A stretch of DNA of 64,000 nt from a bacterium. GTDB taxonomy: Bacteria; Cyanobacteriota; Vampirovibrionia; Obscuribacterales; Obscuribacteraceae. The notes beneath the pieces are model-generated. The model ran no database searches and was not told the origin of the DNA. It saw only the letters and a list, made by a program, of their open reading frames with translations. Numbering within the stretch: the first letter of the stretch is position 1; every line of letters starts with the position of its first letter. Below, piece after piece: positions 32,288 through 42,035 of the stretch. The DNA lies in the NCBI GenBank assembly GCA_016124935.1, contig WGMS01000001.1:248001-312000 (forward strand). The letters run 5' to 3'. The translations under genes were made by a program, and so were the position numbers.

Positions 32288-32848
32288 TCAGTCCGGCAGA
32301 GACAACTCTCCGAGATAAGGCAGTTCTCTATAATTCTCGGCATAGTCCAGCCCATAACCGACTACGAAAAGGTCCTCGATAGAAAAACCGGTATAGTCCG
32401 GCTGGTAATCAACCGCTCTTCTAGAGGGTTTGTCCAGGAAGCAAGCCATTTTCAAGGTTCTGGGATGAAACTGTTCGGTCAGATAATCCATAAAGAAACG
32501 TGCCGTCCTTCCGGAATCGACTATATCTTCGATGACGAGAATATTTCTGCGAGAGATGTTGGGAAGTTCCAGATAAGGGGTCTGGATCTTACCCGAGCTC
32601 TCGGTGGCACTGCCATAGCTGGACAACCTGACAAACTCGATCTGAAGGGGATCGTTGACCGATATATTGCGAACCAGGTCGGCCATGAAGCAGAAAGCCC
32701 CTTTCATAACACCGATAACAACAGGATTCTCGAGATCCATAAAGTCTTTGCTGATCTCTTTGCCAAGCACTTCCAGGCGCTCCGCTATCTCCTCTTTAGA
32801 AAAAATCTGACTGATCCTGTGATTATTACAGGCTTTCGATTCGAGCAT
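32288..32848 (-). CDS. hpt: Hypoxanthine phosphoribosyltransferase
   Basis: A 186-residue cytoplasmic purine-salvage enzyme that joins hypoxanthine or guanine to PRPP. It shows 'VIGVMKGAFCFMADLVR', the flexible-loop region 'VRLSSYG', the PRPP motif 'ILVIEDIVDSGRTARFFM', and 'ACFLDKPSRRAVDYQPDYTG' followed by 'LFVVGYGLDYAENYRELPY', all typical of bacterial Hpt. The guanine deaminase gene lies 65 bases upstream on the same strand, so the pair handles guanine. Confidence 0.96.
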   Translation of the reverse strand: MLESKACNNHRISQIFSKEEIAERLEVLGKEISKDFMDLENPVVIGVMKGAFCFMADLVRNISVNDPLQIEFVRLSSYGSATESSGKIQTPYLELPNISRRNILVIEDIVDSGRTARFFMDYLTEQFHPRTLKMACFLDKPSRRAVDYQPDYTGFSIEDLFVVGYGLDYAENYRELPYLGELSLPD

Positions 32849-32912
32849 GGGTTCACCCTTCTGAATACGACCTTAAGCGAAGATCCTAACACGATGGAAG
32901 CTTTAGTTAGAA

Positions 32913-34217
32913 TTAGAAAAATTCTTTATTGCCGAACACCTGCCGCCCTCGAATAAAGGTAGCCTCCACACAGCGATCATCGCCCAGGAAAACAAGGCTG
33001 GATAGGATATCTTCGGTCTCTTTTTCGAGCATGTCCCTGGCTATGGCATTGCGGTTGGTAGGGTCGACGATTATAAAATCTGCATCTTTTCCCGGTTCCA
33101 GCGAGCCGATATGCTCAGATAGCCCCAGAGCCCGGGCGCCGCCAAGAGTAGCCCTGTAGAAGAGATCGGCAGGGGTGAGCCAGTGGCTGGGCTGAATATA
33201 ATTGGCATCCTTCATCACCTGGAACATCGACATCTCCGGTCCGGCAGCCACATCGGAGCCGAGACCGAAACGGATACCGCTCTCCTTTATCCTTTCAAAA
33301 GCAAAGATGCCGCTTTTGAGAAAGAAATTGGAACTGGGACAATGGGCGAGCGAGCAATCATGGCTTTTGAGATCAGCCAGATCATCGTCATCCAGGTGGA
33401 TGGAATGGGCGAAAACGGTGTTAGTTCCGAAGAGTCCATTCATTTTGTAGACATCAACATAGGAGCGAGCTTCAGGAAACAGCTCCCGGACCAGATCCAC
33501 CTCGCCCCGGGACTCGGCCAGGTGCGTGTGGAGATAGCTTCCGGCGCTCGCCGCCCATGCCTCTCCGACACCTTTCAGTAGTTCCCTTGAAGAAGTCACC
33601 GCAAATCGAGGCGTGAAGGCATATTTCAATCGACCGCTATCCCGATCGTGCCATTTATCGAAAAGCTCCAGAGAATCTTCAATAGACTGACGGTGTGACT
33701 CCTTGAGCGATTCGGGGCAGTTCTCGTCCATCAGGACCTTGCCCATAATGACACGGTTGCCGACTTTCTCGGCCACGGAAAACGCCCTGTCGCAAGAGGT
33801 TTTATGAATAGTGGTAAACACGCAAGCGGTTGTCGTGCCGTTTCTCAAAAGCTCATCGAAAAACCAGTAGGAGAGCTTCTCGGCAAAGTCGACATCCTCG
33901 AACTTCATCTCGGCAGGAAAGATATATTTCTCCAGCCAGGCAAGTAAGTGCTCGCCGGAACGACCGGTCTGGGCGACCTGGGGCAGATGGATATGCATAT
34001 CGACAAAACCAGGCAATATAAGCGCTTTCCCAAGATCAACCACCAGATCGCCGGAGCCAGGTTTTAAATCCTTTCGTTCGCCCACGCCACTGATCTTGCC
34101 GCTTTCATCCACCCGTATATAACCATCGACCAGGTCCAGATTACTCCCCGCCTCGACAGGGGTATATACATGCCCTAGGAATGTTTTCGAAAGCGTAGTC
34201 TTGGATTCGGCTGCCAT
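32913..34217 (-). CDS. guaD: Guanine deaminase
   Basis: An amidohydrolase-family zinc enzyme converting guanine to xanthine. Metal-binding and substrate motifs are visible: 'PGFVDMHIHLPQ' (HxH), 'LHTHLAESRGEVD', 'VFAHSIHLDDDDL', 'AHCPSSNFFLKSG' and 'LGSDVAAGPEMSM' with the catalytic Asp. The ORF extends to 34403, but no upstream start has a good ribosome-binding site; the ATG at 34217 gives 434 residues, the usual family length, while ATG 34280 is possible. It is divergent from the ThDP-enzyme gene and upstream of hpt. Confidence 0.93.
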   Translation of the reverse strand: MAAESKTTLSKTFLGHVYTPVEAGSNLDLVDGYIRVDESGKISGVGERKDLKPGSGDLVVDLGKALILPGFVDMHIHLPQVAQTGRSGEHLLAWLEKYIFPAEMKFEDVDFAEKLSYWFFDELLRNGTTTACVFTTIHKTSCDRAFSVAEKVGNRVIMGKVLMDENCPESLKESHRQSIEDSLELFDKWHDRDSGRLKYAFTPRFAVTSSRELLKGVGEAWAASAGSYLHTHLAESRGEVDLVRELFPEARSYVDVYKMNGLFGTNTVFAHSIHLDDDDLADLKSHDCSLAHCPSSNFFLKSGIFAFERIKESGIRFGLGSDVAAGPEMSMFQVMKDANYIQPSHWLTPADLFYRATLGGARALGLSEHIGSLEPGKDADFIIVDPTNRNAIARDMLEKETEDILSSLVFLGDDRCVEATFIRGRQVFGNKEFF

Positions 34218-34522
34218 CTTGAAATTGAGAATAGATTCTTCTTGAAGCGGTCTTACGATCTTACAAACTTGCGAACTCATGAAAGAGGATAATATCCGAT
34301 TCCGCCTCTTCCTGCTTCCCTCAACCTGTTTTGAAATTCCGGAGATGCGGAAGCTACCACCGACGATGGCAACTGGCTTTCCCGGCATGATTATCAGCAG
34401 CACAGACAGGATAAAGGGCCACCGAATTCCGTTAACACCACATAAATATAGCGAAGGTTTTTAGCAAAAGATTATGAGGTATGATCAGTCCGTGGCAGAA
34501 TCCCTTACCAACCAAGGTAGCA
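34218..34522. other. Divergent guaD / ThDP-enzyme intergenic region
   Basis: About 305 bases separate the chosen starts. The guaD frame remains open through part of it and could encode an N-terminal extension. I see no convincing promoter hexamers, operator or structured RNA here. Confidence 0.5.
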
Positions 34523-36193
34523 ATGACAGCGAGCACCCCTCAGAGCCTCACCGCCCACCTTATTCTTGACCAGTTGAACACGGAAGGCTGCCGATACTTG
34601 TTCGGCTCCAATGCCTCCTCCGATTCTCCCATCGCCGCAGCGCTTTTAAGAAGCAAATATCACTCCAGCGAGCGCATCAAATTCATAGGCGCTCTGCATG
34701 AAGCGATAGCGGTTTTCATGGCCGCCGGATACTCCCAGGCGACCTCCCTGCCTTCGGTGGTCAACCTGGTCTCCGGTCAGGGCTTGCTGAACGCCATTCC
34801 GGCAATTTACTCGGCCTATCGCTCCCAGACTCCGGTCATAATCCTTGCCGATCAGGAAGACTCTTATCTGCTCAATGAAGATCCCCCACTGGCTGTAGAA
34901 CATCACAAGATGGCCAGTTCGGTCTGTAAATTCATGGCCGAAGCCCGCACGGCAAGGGAAGTATGCCGTTTGATTCGTCGTGCTTTTCACGAAGCGCTTA
35001 CCCCTCCCAAGGGTCCGGTGGTTCTCTCCATCCCTATAAACCTCTCGCTCTCCACCGCCCGGGCTCAAGTCCTGACCCCTCCGATATCCAGTCCCCAGGG
35101 CGCAGCCGACGAGAACTCCGTCGCCAAAATCGTCCAGAAGCTGACCGAAAGTCACAGTCCATGCATAATTTCGGGTAATGAAGTTTCGCAATACAGGGCA
35201 CGCAAAGAGGTGGTGCTGATTTCGGATGTGCTTGGCTGTCCGGTATTTTCTGAACCACTACCCACCGGCGTCAACTTTCCCAACCGTCACCCGCATTTTC
35301 ACGGAGTGTTGCCGCTCAATTCTAAAGAAGCCAGTAATTTACTGAGCAAACACGACCTTTTCCTTCTTCTTGGCGTTCAGAACCGATTGCCTTCGAGAAC
35401 CGACGGTCCGTCACTTTTGCCGGACAACGGCATCGCCATCCAGATTAATATGGATGGCAAACTGGCCGGCAAGACTCTTAGATCAAATCTAGCTATTCAA
35501 GCTGATATCGCCGAAACCCTGTCACGCCTCCGGGCTGAGCTTCAGCTTCAGGTGGACAAGAGCTGGTTGAAAGCGGCGAATGTCCGAGCAAGAAACACGA
35601 TTTCAGAGATTGCCGAGAAGCGGCAAAAATTCGAAACCGCCCTCAACTTTCCCGATCCCAACGGCCAGACCCCGTTATTCTGGCTCTTGAGAATTCTGGA
35701 CGGAACCAGACCGCAGAAATCGGTCATAGTTTCGGATATCAACGAAGAAACCTGCCAGCCTTTCGAGGTACTCAGCCTGGAGAGCGGCTCCTCCTTTTTC
35801 TCCTCCACCAGCGGGGTCTCGGGCTATGCCTCCGGTGCGACCATGGGGATCCAGTGGGCGGGCAAAGAGATTCCTGTCATCTGTATCACCGGCGACGAGT
35901 CATTTCTTGGCTATCCCCAGGCGCTGTGGACAGCCGGTCACTACCAGCTAAATTCTAAGTTCATAATCGCCAAGACCCAGGCAGTCCATTCTCTCAAGAT
36001 AGCCCCTTCGGCGCCAACCAAGAAAGCTTTACGCTGGCAGTTCTCGGATCCCCGCATAGATCTCAAAAAAATTGCCGAGGGCTTCGGCATCCAGGGAGAA
36101 TCGGTGAGAACCTTTGGAGACCTCGAACCTGCCATATCGCGCCTTTTCGAAACCAAGGGTCCGCGTCTTTTAGAAGTCGACGTCATTGTCTGA
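34523..36193 (+). CDS. ThDP-dependent enzyme related to acetolactate synthase, with altered cofactor motif
   Basis: The ATG at 34523 follows AAGG at good spacing and is preferred to the listed 34481, giving 556 residues. The three-domain layout of the acetolactate synthase/pyruvate oxidase family is clear. The cofactor-activating Glu is present ('ALHEAIAVFMAAGYSQ'), as are 'SGQGLLNAIPAIYSAY' and 'TPPKGPVVLSIPINL'. In the C-terminal ThDP domain the GDG...NN motif reads 'GDESFLGYP' with 'IAKTQA' where the Asn pair should be, so metal/diphosphate binding is altered. Function is uncertain: perhaps a specialised decarboxylase or non-catalytic. korA follows after 87 bases. Confidence 0.78.
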   Translation: MTASTPQSLTAHLILDQLNTEGCRYLFGSNASSDSPIAAALLRSKYHSSERIKFIGALHEAIAVFMAAGYSQATSLPSVVNLVSGQGLLNAIPAIYSAYRSQTPVIILADQEDSYLLNEDPPLAVEHHKMASSVCKFMAEARTAREVCRLIRRAFHEALTPPKGPVVLSIPINLSLSTARAQVLTPPISSPQGAADENSVAKIVQKLTESHSPCIISGNEVSQYRARKEVVLISDVLGCPVFSEPLPTGVNFPNRHPHFHGVLPLNSKEASNLLSKHDLFLLLGVQNRLPSRTDGPSLLPDNGIAIQINMDGKLAGKTLRSNLAIQADIAETLSRLRAELQLQVDKSWLKAANVRARNTISEIAEKRQKFETALNFPDPNGQTPLFWLLRILDGTRPQKSVIVSDINEETCQPFEVLSLESGSSFFSSTSGVSGYASGATMGIQWAGKEIPVICITGDESFLGYPQALWTAGHYQLNSKFIIAKTQAVHSLKIAPSAPTKKALRWQFSDPRIDLKKIAEGFGIQGESVRTFGDLEPAISRLFETKGPRLLEVDVIV

Positions 36194-36280
36194 ATTCTAA
36201 TTAAGAGATAAATAGTCAGTCAAATTGCTTTGCGAAATAGTTAAATCGCGTCAGTTTCGTGCGAAGAGTTGATAAACTTT

Positions 36281-38149
36281 ATGTCTCAACGCTGGTCCCA
36301 ACTGGTAAATGGTATTCGAACAGTGAAAACATTAGCTGCAAACAGCAAAGAAAAAATCGATCAAAAAGGTCAAATAGTCAACAACTTCTCCATCCACGTA
36401 GCCACGGTAAACGGTTCAGGAAGCCAATCTTCGAACACGGTGCTGATGCGCTCGATCTTCCAGATGGGGATACCGGTGAGCGGTAAGAACCTCTTCCCGT
36501 CGAACATCATGGGATTGCCCACCTGGTTCACCATCCGGGTTAGCAAAGACGGATATATCGCTCGCACAAGGGATGTGGACATCCTTGTGGCCATGAATCC
36601 CCAGACCGCCATCGATGATGTCAAGTCACTGCGTCCGGGAACTCTCTGTGTAAGCCCGGTCGAACTAGCCCTGGACAAAGTCCGGGATGACGTCAAGCAC
36701 TATCAAGTGCCTTTCGGCGACCTGGCTGCCGAAGCGACCACCAATGTCAAATTGAAGAAGCTGCTCACCAACATCATCTATGTGGGAGTGCTTGCTCACC
36801 TGCTCGACATCGACAATGACGAGATCGAAAAAGCGATTCGCGCGCAGTTCGAAGGAAAAGCCAAGGCCATCGATCTCAATATCAATGCCGCCAACATCGG
36901 TCGTAAATGGGCCAGTGAGAACCTCAAAAAAGAAGACCCCTTCATTCTGAGCCCTCTCGATAAAACCAGCGGAAAGATAATTATCGACGGAAACGGTGCC
37001 TGCGCCATAGGCTGCCTCTTCGGCGGTGTCTCGGTGGTGAGCTGGTATCCGATTACCCCTTCCTCCAGCGTCTGCGAACAATTAATAGATTACCTGGAGA
37101 AATACCGAAAAGATAAAGAGACCGGCAAGAGCACCTTCGCCGTGGTGCAAGCCGAAGACGAACTGGCCGCAGTTGGAATGGCTCTGGGAGCCGGTTGGTC
37201 CGGAGCAAGATCCATGACCGCCACCTCCGGTCCCGGTATCTCTTTGATGTCGGAATTCACCGGATTCGGTTACTTCGCCGAGATTCCGACGGTGATCTTC
37301 GATATTCAAAGAGTCGGTCCCTCGACAGGCCTGCCCACAAGAACAGCCCAGGGCGATTTGATCAGCACCTATTTCCTCTCCCATGGCGACACCAAGCACC
37401 CTATCCTTCTGCCCGGTTCGGTAGAAGAATGCTACGAGTTCTCCATGAAAGCATTCGACATGGCAGAGCGTTTGCAGACGCCGGTATTCGTGCTCACCGA
37501 TCTCGATCTGGGCATGAACAACTGGATGTCGGATCCGTTCAAGTATCCTACCCAGCCCTTCGACCGAGGCAAAGTTCTCTCCGCCGAAGATCTAGAGAGA
37601 CTGGGCGGCTTCGCCAGATACAAAGATGTGGACGGTGACGCCATTCCCTACAGAACTCTGCCCGGTACTCCCCACGACAAAGCAGCCTATTTCACCCGGG
37701 GCTCCGGTCACAACGAGAACGCCGGCTACACGGAAAAACCGGATGACTATGTCCATCTCATGGACCGCCTCAAGCGCAAATGGGAATACGCCAAGAAGCT
37801 TGTTCCGCCAGGCGTTGTCGAAACCGAAAAAGACGCCAAGGTAGGAATCATCGCATTTGGTTCCACTCACTGGGCCGTGGTAGAGAGCCGCGATCAACTG
37901 AAAGAGCAAAAGATGCCGACCAGCTATCTGAGAATCCGCGCTCTGCCTTTCACCGAGAAGGTAAAAGACTTCGTCGACGCCCACGATACGGTCTATGTCG
38001 TCGAGCAGAACCGTGATGGACAGATGCTCGACCTGATCAGACTCGAGTATCCGATGCTCGCCACCAAGCTCAAGTCTATTCGTCACTACAACGGCTTACC
38101 GATAGATGCTCAGTTTATTACTGAACACATCGTTGAACAGGAGAACTAG
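36281..38149 (+). CDS. korA: 2-oxoacid:ferredoxin oxidoreductase, fused gamma-alpha subunit
   Basis: A 622-residue KorA-type subunit starting at ATG 36281 (the track uses a TTG four codons earlier). The gamma domain comes first ('GSGSQSSNTVLMRSIFQMGI', 'DILVAMNPQTAIDD'), then the alpha pyrimidine-binding domain ('VVSWYPITPSSSVCE', 'QAEDELAAVGMALGAG', 'TATSGPGISLMSE', 'QRVGPSTGLPTRTAQGDL'). With KorB it oxidatively decarboxylates 2-oxoglutarate or a related 2-oxoacid to acyl-CoA, reducing ferredoxin. The fused gamma-alpha order is typical of 2-oxoglutarate-type enzymes in Bacteria. The korB ATG lies five bases downstream. Confidence 0.93.
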   Translation: MSQRWSQLVNGIRTVKTLAANSKEKIDQKGQIVNNFSIHVATVNGSGSQSSNTVLMRSIFQMGIPVSGKNLFPSNIMGLPTWFTIRVSKDGYIARTRDVDILVAMNPQTAIDDVKSLRPGTLCVSPVELALDKVRDDVKHYQVPFGDLAAEATTNVKLKKLLTNIIYVGVLAHLLDIDNDEIEKAIRAQFEGKAKAIDLNINAANIGRKWASENLKKEDPFILSPLDKTSGKIIIDGNGACAIGCLFGGVSVVSWYPITPSSSVCEQLIDYLEKYRKDKETGKSTFAVVQAEDELAAVGMALGAGWSGARSMTATSGPGISLMSEFTGFGYFAEIPTVIFDIQRVGPSTGLPTRTAQGDLISTYFLSHGDTKHPILLPGSVEECYEFSMKAFDMAERLQTPVFVLTDLDLGMNNWMSDPFKYPTQPFDRGKVLSAEDLERLGGFARYKDVDGDAIPYRTLPGTPHDKAAYFTRGSGHNENAGYTEKPDDYVHLMDRLKRKWEYAKKLVPPGVVETEKDAKVGIIAFGSTHWAVVESRDQLKEQKMPTSYLRIRALPFTEKVKDFVDAHDTVYVVEQNRDGQMLDLIRLEYPMLATKLKSIRHYNGLPIDAQFITEHIVEQEN

Positions 38150-38154
38150 GATCC

Positions 38155-39216
38155 ATGGCCGAAACAACAGCACAAAAAACAGCGCCTCAAGGCAAACCGC
38201 CGGCAACCAACAAACTCGGTCTTACCTTAGCCGATTACCGGGGACTGCCTTCCACCCTCTGTGACGGCTGCGGGCATGACGCTATCACCAGCCAGATCAT
38301 CAAAGCCTTCTGGGAGCTCTCGATCGAGCCCCATGATGTGGTCAAGCTCAGCGGCATCGGTTGCTCCAGTAAGACCCCGGCTTACTTCTTGAACCGCTCC
38401 CACGGTTTCAACTCTGTCCACGGAAGAATGCCTTCAATAGCCACCGGTACAAACATGGCCAACAAGAACCTGATTCTTCTCGGGGTCAGCGGAGACGGAG
38501 ACTCGGCCAGTATCGGGCTCGGTCAGTTCGGTCACATGATCCGACGCAACCTCCCGGTGATTTATATTATCGAGAACAACGGCGTCTACGGTTTGACCAA
38601 GGGTCAATTCTCGGCCACTTCGGACCGGGGCTCCACCCTCAAGGACGGTACCGTCAACGAGCTCACCGCCATCGATCTCTGTGGTCTTGCCATCGAACTG
38701 GGTTGCGGCTTCGTGGCTCGCTCCTTTGCCGGAGACCCCAGACAACTGGTATCACTCTTGAAAGCAGCTGTCTCCCATAACGGTACAGCGATAATCGACG
38801 TGATCAGCCCCTGTGTAACCTTCAACAACCATGAAGGTTCCACCAAGAGCTACAAACACGCTAAAGAGATTGACACGCCTCTGCATGAAATCGGCTATGT
38901 GCCGTTTTACGAACAGATCACAGTGGAGTACGAAGAAGGTGACATTCGCGATGTCACCCTCCACGATGGTTCCGTATTACAGCTCAAGAAGCTCGGCAAG
39001 GACTATGACCCCACCGACCGCTTCGCCGCCGATCATGCTATTCACCAGTCCCATCGAGACAAGACCATGCTTACCGGTCTGATCTATTTCGATGAGAGTG
39101 TTCCCGACTTCACAAGGATAAAGAATCTGGTGGATGCTCCTCTCTCTAGCCTGCAAGAGAAGGATTTGAGACCTTCCAAAGAGGTCCTCGACGAGATCAT
39201 GCAATCCCTGATGTAA
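38155..39216 (+). CDS. korB: 2-oxoacid:ferredoxin oxidoreductase, beta subunit
   Basis: A 353-residue ThDP- and 4Fe-4S-binding subunit. Cluster cysteines are visible in 'LCDGCGHDAI', 'IGCSSKTPAYF' and 'ISPCVTFNN'; the ThDP motif is 'GDGDSASIGLGQFGH' followed by 'IIENNGVYGLTKGQ'. It works with the preceding KorA. A GGAG lies 12-15 bases before the ATG within the end of korA. The stop lies one base from the convergent amidohydrolase stop. Confidence 0.95.
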   Translation: MAETTAQKTAPQGKPPATNKLGLTLADYRGLPSTLCDGCGHDAITSQIIKAFWELSIEPHDVVKLSGIGCSSKTPAYFLNRSHGFNSVHGRMPSIATGTNMANKNLILLGVSGDGDSASIGLGQFGHMIRRNLPVIYIIENNGVYGLTKGQFSATSDRGSTLKDGTVNELTAIDLCGLAIELGCGFVARSFAGDPRQLVSLLKAAVSHNGTAIIDVISPCVTFNNHEGSTKSYKHAKEIDTPLHEIGYVPFYEQITVEYEEGDIRDVTLHDGSVLQLKKLGKDYDPTDRFAADHAIHQSHRDKTMLTGLIYFDESVPDFTRIKNLVDAPLSSLQEKDLRPSKEVLDEIMQSLM

Positions 39217-39217
39217 A

Positions 39218-40396
39218 TCAGATCCCGTAGAGCTCCCTTGAGTTCTCGAAGAGAATACGATTGCTATAGAGGCTACCTTCCTTTTCGGACAGGTAGCCTT
39301 CTTCTTCAAGACAGGCGAGAGCATGAGCCAGACCTTTCCTGCTGGAGAGGGCACCGTAGAAATATGCCTCGGGGAAGCTGTGACCATCGGTGCCGGCCAT
39401 TATCTTGCTCAAAGGAGCGACCGAAAGCGCTTCCCGATAAATCCCACTGATTGCTGGTGCTACCATAATTGGTGCCAGAGAAAGATCGAGATGAACAGAA
39501 GAAAAGACCGAGGTCAGATAGGCTGCCTCTTTGACATAGGGAAAACAGTGCAGGAGCACAAAATCCACCCCTTCATAGCGTGAGTCTTTGAAGACGGTGG
39601 TCATTTTAGTTGGATTGGCCCGATCCAAAACAAGATCGCTATCTCCGAAACCGCAATGAACCTGCACTGACAACTGCTTTTCCCGGGCGATGGCGAAAGC
39701 CTCTCCAAGAAGATAGTGGTGCATCTTGGTGCCTTCAAGACGAACTGATGACGAGCCGCCTCTATTGCGCCACTTCAAGAAATCGAGCTCATCCCGGGCT
39801 TCGGCTTCGGTCACGGTTTGCAGTTCCAGCCCGCCACGATAGGCGGCGATGGTCTTGAGGGCGCGTATCGAACTGTCCGCATCGATCCTCTCTTGAAAAC
39901 CCTCCACCACGGACTGGATGGTGCCGACTTCGCCAAGCAAGTCCTCCAGTTCGGTCTCGATTCTGAGCACCCTGTGCACCGGTCTTTTAACAACCGCGCT
40001 CAGCTCATCCAGCGAAAGCATAGTCTGCGAATCTCCACCATAGCCGTCATCTATTAGAAACCGACTTATATTAGCCCGGGTGAGCAGCCGCTCGGCAAGA
40101 CGAGCAGGTCCTATCTCGGCTCGTTTCGTAAGATAGAAGCTCTCCATCTCCTCGCAAAGAGAATCTATCCGGCATTCTTCGTCTTCTAAAACAACCTCCA
40201 GGACGTTTCTCAAGAAATCGCGATAACTGAGCGAATCTAGAAGATGTCCTTCGAGAATTCCTCTCTCCTGAGATTCAGAAAAGGCGATGCGCAATATAGA
40301 CCCGGTAACTTCACTGTCCAACGGTCTGAGAGAATGAGCATGACCGTCGACCATGGCAATATCACAAAGCGCTTCAAATCTCTCTTCAAATTTCAT
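39218..40396 (-). CDS. FluG N-terminal-type amidohydrolase
   Basis: A 392-residue metal-dependent hydrolase of the amidohydrolase superfamily: 'MVDGHAHSLRPL' (HxH), Lys/His region 'HHYLLGEAF', 'LSVQVHCGFGDSDL', 'VLLHCFPYVKEAAYL' and 'IMAGTDGHSFPEAYFYGA' with the catalytic Asp. This subgroup matches the N-terminal half of fungal FluG and plant nodulin/GS proteins, where it is fused to a glutamine-synthetase-like domain. Here the GS-like partner is a separate gene 43 bases upstream on the same strand. The substrate is unknown, possibly a gamma-glutamyl compound. Confidence 0.85.
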   Translation of the reverse strand: MKFEERFEALCDIAMVDGHAHSLRPLDSEVTGSILRIAFSESQERGILEGHLLDSLSYRDFLRNVLEVVLEDEECRIDSLCEEMESFYLTKRAEIGPARLAERLLTRANISRFLIDDGYGGDSQTMLSLDELSAVVKRPVHRVLRIETELEDLLGEVGTIQSVVEGFQERIDADSSIRALKTIAAYRGGLELQTVTEAEARDELDFLKWRNRGGSSSVRLEGTKMHHYLLGEAFAIAREKQLSVQVHCGFGDSDLVLDRANPTKMTTVFKDSRYEGVDFVLLHCFPYVKEAAYLTSVFSSVHLDLSLAPIMVAPAISGIYREALSVAPLSKIMAGTDGHSFPEAYFYGALSSRKGLAHALACLEEEGYLSEKEGSLYSNRILFENSRELYGI

Positions 40397-40438
40397 GCTT
40401 TTTTCTATCTGAATCTTTTTAAAAGGGGAATTTCTCTA

Positions 40439-41794
40439 TCAGAACCGCAGACGGTGCTGGGCATATTCGAAATCGCTATCTAATGCGAAGGCGTTCACTT
40501 CGGAAGTCTTGACAGTGATGTAGACATTGGCAAGCTCCGGTCCGAGCATCTTCATCAAATAAATATCGGTCTCCAACTCGACCAGTGCCTTATCGAGACT
40601 CTGGGGCAGTCGCACCACCTGATGGCGCTCCATCGCCTCGGCAGAGAGATCGGCAGGATCCCCCGCCACCGGCAGAGGTGGCTCCATCTTCTTCATGATA
40701 CCATCCAGACCAGACGCCACCACAGCCGCCATGGCCAGGTGCGGATTGATTGTACTGTCCACACACTTGATCTCGATATTGGTAGACTCTTCCTCTTTGC
40801 CCCAGTAAACCGACGGCACTCTGACCGCCGCTTCCCTATTGTCATAGCCCCAGCAGGCATAGGCGCTGGACCAGCTCTTGGGCTTCAGGCGCCGGTAAGA
40901 ATTGACCGAAGGACAGGTAATGGAGACCAGCGCTGGCAGGTGGGAGACCAGTCCGGCGATGAAATACCTGGCGATATCGCTCAGCCCGTCTCCCTCTTTC
41001 GACCAGGTCAGGTTCTGTTTCATCTCTCTATCCCAGATTGAAAGATGGAGATGACAGCCATTGCCCGGCTGATCTTCAAAGGGCTTGGGAGCGGCTGTAA
41101 AGAAGAGTCCGGCGGCGGTGGCCAGACCCCGCAAGCTCTCCTTGACGGCAAGATAACGATCACAGGCTTCCATGGCCGAAGCATGCTTGATACTGATTTC
41201 GTGCTGCCCATGTCCCAACTCCGGATAGATCTGCTCTATTTGAATACCCTGCCTGGAAAGACATTCGTACAAATCCGTGTAAAAGGCATCGGCTCTGTCC
41301 ATGGCATCGGTGCCGAAACAGACGTTTGTGTCGAGCGGTGTGTAGCTACCATCCTGACTATATTCACCGAGCATGTATTCGGTTTCGAAAGCTGCCTGGA
41401 TAGAGAATCCCAGAGTTCTGGCATCGGCTAGCTGTCGGCGCAACAGCTCCCTGGGGCAGAGGGACCAGCCCATATGATCCAGCTGGACGAGATCGCAAAT
41501 CACCGAAGCTGAAGACCTCGTATACGGTACCAGCCTGAAAGTATCCAGATCAGGCACCAGGCGAACCTCACCGGTGGCACCGAGTCCGGTATCGGTCTGC
41601 ATCTTATCGAGCATGTTCATGGCCATCATCCCCTTTACAAGCCCGATTCCGGTCTTGCTTCGCTCGGCGAAGGTGCCTGACGAAGAGAGCTTACCCCGGA
41701 CCTGCCCACTTAGATCCGTATAGAGAAAACGAATCAGCTCTATGCCGTGATCGTTGATTTTCGCCAGCACGTCGTCTTTTATCTGATTGGCCAT
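40439..41794 (-). CDS. Glutamine-synthetase-like gamma-glutamyl ligase (GS type I/III-like, FluG-type)
   Basis: The ATG at 41794 is chosen because the upstream GTG (41830) adds only unconserved residues; this gives 451 residues. The GS fold is complete: 'LYTDLSGQVRGK', metal ligands in 'FETEYMLGEY' and 'PELGHGQHEISIK', ATP region 'GNGCHLHLSIWD', 'PSVNSYRRLKP', and the C-terminal 'STNIEIKCVDSTINPHLA', where the usual Arg is Lys. Such proteins ligate glutamate to ammonia or amines using ATP. Pairing with the FluG-type amidohydrolase suggests amine or purine-derived nitrogen metabolism rather than ammonia assimilation. Confidence 0.88.
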   Translation of the reverse strand: MANQIKDDVLAKINDHGIELIRFLYTDLSGQVRGKLSSSGTFAERSKTGIGLVKGMMAMNMLDKMQTDTGLGATGEVRLVPDLDTFRLVPYTRSSASVICDLVQLDHMGWSLCPRELLRRQLADARTLGFSIQAAFETEYMLGEYSQDGSYTPLDTNVCFGTDAMDRADAFYTDLYECLSRQGIQIEQIYPELGHGQHEISIKHASAMEACDRYLAVKESLRGLATAAGLFFTAAPKPFEDQPGNGCHLHLSIWDREMKQNLTWSKEGDGLSDIARYFIAGLVSHLPALVSITCPSVNSYRRLKPKSWSSAYACWGYDNREAAVRVPSVYWGKEEESTNIEIKCVDSTINPHLAMAAVVASGLDGIMKKMEPPLPVAGDPADLSAEAMERHQVVRLPQSLDKALVELETDIYLMKMLGPELANVYITVKTSEVNAFALDSDFEYAQHRLRF

Positions 41795-42035
41795 GGATTT
41801 GATTACGGCTCCTGAATTCGTCCTGCACACTCTTGAATAAATGAGCCTATTCTAGCTCGATTTCTGAACTGATTCTGAACTGATCTGCGACCAGATCCGG
41901 CGAGCAAAATTTACCCGGTTGTCAATAAGCTCCATGATGTTATTTCCATCCGGGTCAGTGGAACAATAAGATCGTCAACAGATATTTCTCCGCAGTTTGT
42001 GCGCGGAATATTCCCTATTGAGCGTTATCAGAGTC

